From NCBI GenBank assembly GCA_033964015.1, contig CM066922.1, positions 20,942,507 through 21,006,506 on the forward strand: a stretch of 64,000 bases of DNA, given 5' to 3'. Below the pieces are notes generated by a model. It searched no databases and was not told the DNA's origin. It saw only the letters and a program-made list of their open reading frames with translations. Shown one piece after another: positions 48,146 through 58,800 of the stretch. Positions within the stretch are counted from its first letter, which is position 1, and each line of letters begins with the position of its first letter. The translations under genes were made by a program, and so were the position numbers. The stretch comes from Scolanthus callimorphus. Its lineage: Eukaryota; Cnidaria; Anthozoa; Actiniaria; Edwardsiidae.

Positions 48146-49703
48146 TCAATAGGAATTTTATGCATTGACAGAAAAAAACAAAAAAAGTCTCGCATAACTG
48201 ACGGCGAGTTTTAATATATTAACAATATATTACATGACTATTATTATATCTGGGATGCTCTCTTGAAAGGCATAATAAATAAATTACAATAAAAATGATC
48301 GATAAATTAAATAATGTTTTATGTCTTATATTAGGTCTTTGTTTTGAACGAAAATTATATTATTCCTGAGGATTTCTTACGCATCCCCTAAACGTCAGTC
48401 ATTTTGGAAATATTTGCTCATCAGAGAATGAATGATTCCAGCTTTTAATAGACTGCTTGCAGTCTCTTCTTTGGCCTGCTTGTTACCCGACACCTAGACT
48501 CTCGTGAGCTGGAAATACGAGCGCGCAAACAAACTACAATGTAGGACTAGGACTTTATTGTCGATTTACGGACGTTCGCCAAAGAAGGGGCTGCAAAGCA
48601 GTCTAGCTTTTAAGCGCGCGCGCGCTCTTTTCTTTAGAAATGGCTTTGGAATGTAACACAACTACCAGAATGCAACGCGCGCATGCAAGGCACTTGATTC
48701 GTGAAATGTAACACAACTACCGACATGCAGTGCGCGCATACAAGGCACGTGCTTCGTGAAATGTAACACAACTACCGACATGCAGTGCGCGCATACAAAG
48801 CACGTAGTTCGTGAAATGTAACACAACACCGACATGCAGCGCGCGTATTTATTATAGCTGGAATCGTCCATTCTCAGTAAACGTGACGCAGAACAATATT
48901 AGAGGATTGGGCCAGAAAATGTGAACTCATTTGACAGATTTTTTGATGACCGGCGATGATAAAGCATTTCTGGACATTATATTTATCACGAATTTGGATT
49001 GCAATGATTCACCGATTTCATCAGTGTAACGATTTCATCAGTGTAAGAGACGATATCCCAAAAGCTGTCAAAACAAACTGGACGAAAAAAACGGATTTGC
49101 TCAAGTTTGCTCGTGAACAAATCTAAACGAGTTTGGTGCAAACCCATAGTAAACTCGAAGCAAATATGGGTGCGTAACTACGGTATTCGCCACATTTGCT
49201 TCAAGTTTAGGTTGACAGGGACAAGTTTCCCCGCTTTTGTTATAGATTAGTATAAAAAAATCCAAAAATCTAGCGCAGCAATAGAGTGGACTTGCGATGA
49301 GTGTCGAAAAAAATACACTTAGCCAATTAGAAACGAAATAAATTCAACAACAAACAAATCAGGGAAGTAAGTAAGTACGATGGACTTGTATTGAGTCGTG
49401 ACCCAAGTGAACACGAATCACTGTGTGTTTGATTTTTCTTCGCATTCTGATTGGCTAACTGAACAAAGACTTGAGTCCTTATTGGCTGAGTGAACAAAGA
49501 CTTGAGTACTCCACCAGAAAACGCAAGTCTGATTTATTTTCGACTGACGTCTGAAGTATCTGAAATCCGCTCTATTGTGCGACAATTTGAAGGGATGTTT
49601 CTCGTATTTCCCCGCATTTGAAGACAGTTAAAAAAAAGGCAAGATTAAAAATCAAGGCCTGATTTGACAGCCGGTCCTTTCCACTTTTCGCGCGTGAAAT
49701 AAC
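48146..49703. other. non-coding; 3' flank of the armadillo-like gene
   Basis: Contains the 55-bp tandem array noted separately. On the minus strand an AATAAA lies at about 49532-49537, roughly 170 bases past the stop of the armadillo-like gene, and could be its polyadenylation signal. Confidence 0.4.
48650..48850. repeat. 55-bp tandem repeat, four units
   Basis: AATGTAACACAACTACC begins units at 48650, 48705, 48760 and 48815, and each unit carries GCGCGCAT. The frame that spans it is a by-product. Confidence 0.85.
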
Positions 49704-49876
49704 TCAGTATCTGACATTGAACTTCTTGAGCACTTTGGCGACTTTGTCTTGCCCTACCCATTTCTCGGCAACTTGATCCCACACGTCATGCTCCCCTGTA
49801 TGAGTCCGCGAGCGCTTCTTAGAACGTCCAGCGGTACGTTTCGATCGCGCAGCTGCCATTTGTGATGGTGACGTCA
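49704..49876 (-). CDS. armadillo-like gene exon 12 with stop
   Basis: Acceptor GTTTTTGTTTCCTAG. It begins with two bases completing a valine codon and ends at TGA 49704-49706. The C-terminus is basic, then EKWVGQDKVAKVLKKFNVRY. Confidence 0.85.
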
Positions 49877-52800
49877 CTAGGAAACAAAAACCAAAACAAC
49901 AGTATGAGCTTTTGGTATTTCCCGAGAGAATATGTTTTTGAACTTGACAATAAGTGCAGGCGCACTTGTAATTCGCCGCGAATTTTGTGATGATCTCAAG
50001 TTGTCAACGCATTCGCATTCAGAGGAACCTAAACACCATCTAGAATCAAGAGCCAATTGACTAGGAGCATCAATCTCCCATGTTTCACAGTGTAGCAGCG
50101 GGCGTATTGGAAAGTCAAGCCTGGATAAAGTTATTTTTAGTTTCAAATTTTCACACAAAGCTTACGTCACACATTCGCTTAGCTAATTAGAATGCAGGTA
50201 GCGTATGCTTTGTTCAAAGAAGTTTATTCAAGCGGCAAATTATTTTCCAATCCGCTGTAGGCATATCATGTAGTACCATCGCCTTTAAAGCCCATAGTCT
50301 TCCAGGAACCTTTACGCTTTGTTTTCAATTGGATCTATTGTCATTCAGAACAGCTATGATTGGCTGATACTGTAGGTCCCAAAGGGGTTCCTATTGTTCT
50401 TCGCATTTCACAAGTTCATACTAAAAATTTGCATCGAGTTTTCAACTGCGATTTATTCTTGTGAGCCTGCAAAGCTACTCGGGTGCTTATGGGCCTTAAA
50501 CCAGATATCTCAAGGGCCGTAGCACTTACTGGGGCCGCCCCCCCCCCCAGTTTTTCCCCAAACAACCCTTAAAACTCCCGATTTTGCACCCTGCATATCA
50601 AAGTTCTCCCAAACATGCGGTAATTTCACATGCTGGGCTCTAAATTTTCGGCGCGCTTTGCGCGCGAAAGAGTTTTTAAACTTTCTTTAAAAACTCCCTT
50701 GGGATTTTTTATATGTCGTGCCCCCAGTTTTTGGAGGCTTGCTACGGCCCTGTAATCATTTCTTGTTTTGTTTCTACTCTACCTTTAGCGGAAGCCATTA
50801 GTATGTTCGCCGCCTCGTCTTTAACAAGCCCGTCCTTGTACTCGTGTAGCGCCATAACGAGGCTCATTCCACCATGAGCGAAGAAAAGCTGCTTGAGGGA
50901 CTGGTCACCAGCTACCAGGCTCCTCACGACCACGAGTCCGAGGGCCTGCTGCTCAGCCTCGTCTTCATTACCCCGGATGTAATCAATAATGCGCGCAAAG
51001 CAGCCCAGCTTTACAAGATTGAGGCGACTTTCGTCCTGTAGGGAGAATTTTGAAAGCAATAAATAAATATGAAAATTATAAAATTTTGAAGGGTGGGATC
51101 ACATTACACTATGGTGTCATACCAACCTATAGTCTATAATGTATACCAACCTAATATAGTCTATGCCATACCAGCCTATAGTCTATAATCTCATACAAAC
51201 CTATAGTCTTTGGTGGCATTCCAATAAGCCTAGTTGCATGGAGTTTATTTCGTGTTCAGTTCGCATGCGGTTTTAGTCCGAATCTTTTGTTTAACTTCTC
51301 TTTGTACTTGTTAAACAAAAGAAATCAAGAAATTCGGACTAAAATCCCATGCGCACTAAGCACGAAATTTAAACTCCAACTAGGCTTATAGTCTATGATG
51401 TGATACCAAACCTATGGTCTATAATGCCATACCTCTCCATTGATCACGGCTTCACGTATGACCATTAACGACGCTCGTCCCAGGCCTGCAGCAGCCGGAG
51501 GTCCAAGAAGATCCAAAAGATAAGCCCCACAGTGTTGTACCACGTGACGCACACAAACGTGACTCAAATGTGCAGCTTTAGTCTTTGATGCGCCTGCTGT
51601 AACAGTAGTGGACCGCTGACTCAATGTGCTGGATCGCATCTGTGGCGCCGGCGGCTTCCTTTGTCCCCAGGCCTCTTTCGGATGTGTAGAGGAGGCGTGG
51701 TTGCTAGCTCGTTTTTGGGTTTGTATAGTATGCATCAGATATCTGATCACCTTGATAACACTTGTCTATAAAGTAAAGTAAAAAGAAAAAAAGTATATGT
51801 GCCTTGTCAGTGAAACGTAATGCATGTTTGTAACATAAACACAACCAGCGCTGTTCACAAGATTGGTTACACTAAACAAAGGGCGCTATTCAATATACGG
51901 TTGGCACATAAGCATTTGAATGGAACCAAATGTGGGGGTTCACAATGAACTCGAATAATCGAGTAGCCAGCGAGCCGGCTCTCCTTTTTGGTTTTCGGGG
52001 AAATGTTTATTTTCGGGGCTCAGGATACCCGTGGCGCAAAATCAAGAGAGGGGGCAGGGGGAGGGGAATTCTTGATTTTGCGCCACAGGTATCCCGAGCC
52101 CCAAAAATAAACATTTCCCCGAAAACTCAATCGCAGGCTAAGAATCGGCTGAATTTCAGATAATCTGCATGTGACTGGCTGGTTTCTTTGTAAGCCAAGC
52201 CAAGTTAAAACACACTCACACGGCGAGCACGTGACCATTTAAATACACCGCTGCTTTTAGCTCAAAATATGATTAACTTATAGAAATGAGTGACCAATAT
52301 GAGAATGCAAAGTAAACGGAAATATAATATTCGACACTCATATAAAACCCGCTCTAAATATTGACAGACACTGTCTTTATACCTGAATATCATATACACC
52401 ACAGGTAACCCAAGGCGCCAGATGAGAAATTACTTTTGCGTCTAGAATACTTTGTTTCACGTAGTGGACTGTTTCGTCCTCGGAACCAGTACCAGGCTCC
52501 CCAACTGTACTCGAAGCATTGGACAGGGACGTCCGGCGGAGACTGGGTGCGCTACGTGGGGAGGTGTCGGGGTTGTGACCGCTCATTGACCTATAAGAAC
52601 ATGATATGCATATCAATAAAATAAAAATTCGTTGCAAAACTTCCTGATTAGGAAAACAAGTTTATTTTGAAGTTCTGTAAGTATTTGTCCTCATAGCTTA
52701 GCGGGAATGTAGCAGAAAAATTCACCAAACTTGCAGATGTCCGAGAAACATCGTTCTCTTGGTCGGAATTTTGTTTTCCCTTGGCCAAAGGGCCTGGATC

Positions 52801-55800
52801 GAGATGTCAAAAATACCACAGGCAGCACTCGCGGATTCGTAAAAAAAAGGACTTTCTTGATATGGATCCCTGCTTTAGCATCTGTACTTACCGTACACTG
52901 CTTTGACGCTTAATCACTCTCCCTCCCCTCCCTGGCTGTTTTTCCTCCTTGGCTCCATTTGGCATGCGCGAGAAACGCACTACTGTTCTGACCATGTTTG
53001 CCGACGTCTTAAACGAAATGTTCTTTTTCTTCAGTGACGCCTTTGGATCTACTGACGTCTCAAAAATTTTCATGTCCTCTAGAGAGGGGTCAAAGTCCTT
53101 CGTGGTCGCTTTAGCAAGGGTCAATAGAAAGTTCACAGCTTCTCGAACGAAGTGTAATTCTGTAGAATGATGCCCAAAATTTGGGTATTGTCTACGCTGC
53201 TGTTTTGTAGCTTTGTTTGAATCGAACATAAGCTTGGTCCTGGCGTTTTGTAAAGTAGAAACAAGATCCTTCGGGGGGAGGGTGGTCGGGTCGATTTCGT
53301 AGAAGGGAGGAGGGTTGATTTTGTGGAGTTTGCTGGTGAGGAATTGTAGCTGTGAAATAAAACGTAGGCCACCGTACTGTATCAGGAGGGCCGCCAGGCT
53401 AAGATTTGCCCTGAAAAGGAAAGAAGACATCAGACTGATCCCAGGTCATCCAAACTCTCAATAGTCCAGTTTCGAATTCTCTAATCTACCGCTGAATAGG
53501 CATCAACAGCGTATAAATACAGTGGGAGCCTCGGTTTGAACACGAAATACCAACGAGTCCAAAAAGTTTTGTCTATTGTCTCCATTCAATCTTCATCAGT
53601 TTCTCGTTGGAACTCACAACTTTTTCTACTTCAAACCGACTGTATTTCTACTTCAAACCCACTGTATTTATGCGCCACCGATGCCTATTCAGTGGTAGAA
53701 TTTGAAACTGCGCTCGCTCCTGTTTGAGAACCCGCAAGGCAGGCACCGGTAGCAGCCATTTAGGCATGCGCGCGATTTGATACAGAACCGTTGAGGAAAC
53801 GAATTTCCTGCGCATGCGTCAAAGTTAAAAATCAGCCAATCAGCGAAGACACTCAAATGGTTGTCACTAGAGCTCTGGGTTCGACAATTACGCCAAGCAG
53901 CACTATATAGTGCGCGCATCGGTTTCTTACTCACCCGCTGCCCGCAATGCAGGCGGTCTCCTTTCCGTTTTCATCCCTGTCTTTCAAGCGAATCAGGTTT
54001 CCCATGGCAACAATGGTGTTGGTGAGCACCCTTAAACTGTTCAGATATTTTGCGCTGGGAACATTGGATTTCTTAGCCAGTTTCTTGCCAAATGGGAGTA
54101 GATTCCCTTTTGTTTCACTTTTAATAAACTCCCTATCCGCTCCTGATAGAACTAGAGAATCAGTTTGAAAAGTAATTGCCAGGACGGACGTGATTTCGGC
54201 CATAGCTTTCTCGAGCTTTGAAGACGAAAGGTTGTTCAAAAAGTCATCCAGGGCTTGCGAGGTCATCAAAGAATTGCCCGAGCTGCCGGCTACCATGACA
54301 GCGGTTTGCTTAACCAAGGCATGCGCAGTGATGGCGTCGACTTCTTGCTGTACTTGTGACATAGAGAAGTCACTGAGAGCGTCAAGTACAGCGGTCTTGT
54401 CCGCATTACACGTGATGTTCTTCAAGGCTCTACTTGCGTGATCTCTCACAAATCTGAAGTAAAAAAAACAATAAGCCATGAGTCTTGGATTCTTGCAAAG
54501 AGTAAGAATCTCCCTGTTGCCAACACATTGTTGACCACCTATTTTAAAGAGCCCGTGTCCTTTGTTATTGTTCTCGATCGATATTAGAAGACGGATTACG
54601 TGTAGAAATCTCTTAATAAACATCTAAAAACAATGTTTCAGATTTGATTTACCAAATTCAATCGAGAACATTGTTCTATATTCTCTAAATCAGTCGATGC
54701 AAATGGATTCTTTCTCCTACTTGGTATGTTGCTATGCTGTCAAAATGGCGGCTGACACAGGCTCATAACCCAACGTTTAGCAAATGTCTATAGATCTTTT
54801 CCGCTTGAATGGGGGCCCTGTGGTTTTTCTAGGTCTGTTTCCCAAATGGCAATCATTTCCAAATTGCATGAACCTTTTTACCTGCAGTGGGAACAAGTCA
54901 TTGCCCATAAAAGATGTCGTGAAGTATGATGGGATACCACTGGCTCGATACCTGGTTTAAACAATGTCAGCGTTGCTAGGAAACGAGCGGCTTCCTGTTG
55001 TTGAAGGCTAGAATGAGAAATGAAACAAAAAAGCTATTATGTTTACAACGACAAATTCGTACCCAGACGTTATTTCTTTGCGTCTCTCTTGATCCGTATA
55101 ACTCTTGAGTTGTTCTCTATGAAAATTGTTTTGGAGGCGTAGGGATTGGGAATGAATATTACCCGGCGCGCAATGAACTGTGATAACTCTGCGCGCCCTG
55201 TTGAAACTATCCCAGAACTCTTTGCGCGTCCTGCTTAAACTATCCCACAAATCTTTGCGCGTCCTGAAACCCCCGGAAAGCGTCTGGACACGAGACGGAT
55301 GACAAAGCGCTAGCTATTTCCTCGATTACAAAAAAGCAAACTAAGAGGTGAGTGCTGATTTTCGATGGCCGGAAAACAGTTCAAAGCGACTGGGAAACCA
55401 TTTCTATGCTATTGTACGCAGTGCACTCAGATTGTGTATGAGTAAATGTATATGTATTTTCTGGTCAAAACTATATAAGGCCTATGGCCAAACGCCGAAC
55501 TTCAGCCGCTCTTCTTAGTCTGTCGAACTTTTCCTTTTTCAAAGGATACCGCTTCATTATACTTTATAATCAAGAAATTTCTATTGTTTTGTATTTGAAC
55601 GGCGCGACTCTGGCACGGCGTTTGCCGTAGGCCTAACTCATACCAGCTTCCATATTGTAACAAGCTGAGGACTCCAGGCATGACCTCTTTTTCATGTTTC
55701 GCCAGGAACTGCTCCAGGATAGTGACGTCATGAGAGATCACGCTCGTCAGGATCTTGATGGCCAAACGCTGATAAATCATGGACAAAAAGAGCGCTTATC

Positions 55801-58800
55801 AGTGTTTGGCCCATCACCAACCGGGAGCCTTTGCGGACTCTTAGCCAATCAGAGCAGCCGAAAAACAATGGATCAATTTGACAACAAAAGAAAACGGCGC
55901 GCAAAGGCTCCCGGTTGATGATGGGCCTTTAAACGCTCACCACCAAAACCAAATACACACCTGTGCCTCGGGATAGATCACTCTCTTTCGAACATGCTCA
56001 TTCTGAAAAGAGAGAAGAACATACATACGTATAAATTAATTTACCCACGGATTTCATAAGGTGTTTACAACAAAGGTCCATTTAGGTTTGCCAAACTGAT
56101 CAGAGCCCTAATTTTAAATTTGCTTGCCAATGTATTGTCGAAAGAATTGCTATTGTTTCAGACGCCATTCTGGGTTAAGAAATCATTGTTAATTATACCT
56201 TGCTGGAGACTAGGTCCACAACACACATCAACCCATAGTCCAAGAGTACCGGCGCCATCTTGGCCTGCTTTGCCAGGTTGTTGACCGCATCTAGCACCGC
56301 ATTGCGCAATCCATCAGACACCGTTTCTTGTGTTGCCGTCAGTACGCCGAAAAGGGCCTCGGTACCAGAGATGATCATGGTTTCGATCCAGAGTGGCGCA
56401 TGCTCTTCCCGTTCTGTTAGCTGGCGAAATTACATACAGATGTCTGTAGACGATTCTAGCTATAGTGAATGCGCGGACTTCATGTCAGAAGTTGTGGTGC
56501 CACTCTCGTGTTACCCAGAACTCACGTGGAGCTCCCTAGCGGGGGCTCAATCTCGTACCCAGAGCCCGTCATCTTTTGGCCAGCGGCAAGATTCAGGGCT
56601 CTGGGGGAATCGATTTTTTTAAAACCCAGATTCTGGGTTTCCGGTTTGAAGGTTGTATGAAAGTTCGTTACGTTTTTGACCTACCACGCATGCTCACAAA
56701 TCGGATTCCTCCAGAGCCCTGAATCTTGCCGCTGGCCAAAACATGACGGGCTCTGGGTACGAGATTGGCGGGGGCTAGGTTCTGATGACAGCAACAGACG
56801 CTTGCGCGAGATTTGATACTTAAGAAAATCTATTCTCGAATCAAGAGCTCCCCGGCTCGTCTGCTCGCAGGGGAGGCTCTGGGGACATTCTCTTACCCAG
56901 AGCTCCCCGGCTCGTGTCCTCGCGGGGGAGGCTCTGGTGCTGGTGACAGCCACTGACGCATGCGCGAGATTTTATACAGAGCCGTTGAGAGAAAGATCTT
57001 TCTGCGCATGTACCAACGTTCAAACCAGCCAATCAGCAAAGGTCCTCAAATGGATGTCACCAGAGCCTCCCCTGCGAGGTGAGAACGAGCCGGGGAGCTC
57101 TGGGTACGAGAATGCTCTGGGGACAGCCATTTGAGGGTCTTCGCTGATTGGCTGATTTTAAACGTTGGGGCATGCGCAGAAAGGTATTGCCCTGTATCAA
57201 ATCTCGCGCATGCGTTAATTGCTGTCACCAGAGCCTCCCCCGCGAGGTAACGAGCCGGGGGAAATCTGGGTTCGAGAATGAGGAGAAAGATCATGCGCAT
57301 GCCCAGTAACGAGCCTGTAAGCTCTTGGTATATACGAGAATGGCGAGGTGCTTTTCACGCGAATAAAGTACCCGCCTTTGCCTTAACATTTACCCCCTTA
57401 CTTGCGCAATGCATTTAGCAGCTTCTATTTGGACTTCATCGGTAGCGCCCAACAGCATCAGATATATCAGATCATCGACTATGCCATGCTCTAGGAGAGT
57501 CTTGGCGTTTATGGATCCGCTGCTGAGCTGATTTAGTAGGATTAACACGCCCTCCTGGAATAAGAAGAAGCTTCATTTGTGATGTACTTCCACTTGGAGC
57601 ATAGATAGAGGACAATTATTCTAGTGCAAAATTCGTGATGTACTTCGCGTACTAATCTTCCCTGCTAGAAGAGGCCTCCTTTCCTTTATTCGGTAGGCCG
57701 ATGATCAGAGGAGGAAAAGAAACCTCTGCCCTCGGTTGAACTCCCTTTTGTTTTGCCGCCGTCAACAACCTTGCTGGTCGTTTCTTGAGCCCACTGTACG
57801 CGCGTGCATATCGACGGACGTTTTCCGCTGATGTCATATGATAAAAATGGACTGGGGGCTCAATAACATCAGCGAAAAACGTCCGTCGATATGCGTGCGC
57901 ATATAGTGGGCTCAAGAAACGGTCAGCAAATCGTCCAAGGTTGTGGACGGCAGCAAAACAAAGGGAGTTTCAACCGAGAGCAGCCGAGGTCTCTTTTCCT
58001 CTTGCTCCGCGTCAGCCCAGCGTATACAAAGAAAAAGAGGCCTCTGCTAGCAGGGACGTACTGATCATGACTACTATTAACAATTAGACCTCGAGGCCGA
58101 ATGTGCTATGATGAATAGATATCATAGCACATGAGGACGAGAGGTCTAATTGATTTAGTATAAACCAACTAGTTGGTCAGTTTTGGCAATGAATTCCATT
58201 ATTTTATGTTGAAAAATCAAGTTTTCTTGCAAAGAAAGGTGGTGGTTTTGCCAGGCACGGTCTATCACTAATAGACCATTAGTAGCTCAGCCAATCAGAA
58301 TGCAGGATTTGTAATAGACCATTAGTTGGTTTATACTAATATATATATAGCGCTGGTTTAACGAGGCAACGATGTTGCCGGCAGAGACATTTCGCTCGCG
58401 CTCATGTTTTAATGTTTCCGCGATGTTTCCCGCGCTTTGCTACACCAGGCACGAAACAATGTTGCGGCAACAAGAAATGTTTCTCAAGTCCCCTGATCAT
58501 TACATATTGGATTCTGCTCTTGTAGCCACAAAACAAGAGTTTGTCTCAGATCACGTACCTGGACTGAGGAGTTGTTGGTATCGAGCATCTTCAAACCTGA
58601 TAATACAGACAAGACAGATCAAAGGGTGCCGAGCGACATTTAGTCTAGTCCCTGAACTCTCCTTCGCGGCTTCAGTTACCTGCGGTCGCCGAAAGGAGAG
58701 CACGGAAACCTTTGAAAGCGCATGCGCTAAAACTGTCCAAGAGCTTGGAGATTGTTTGTGGGCATCCATTCTCGTACCCAGAGCTCCTCGGCTCGTCTGC

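Noticed and set aside
48650..48850. CRISPR-like array of four repeats
   Set aside because: The units are contiguous 55-bp tandem copies with no unique spacers, in a eukaryotic context.
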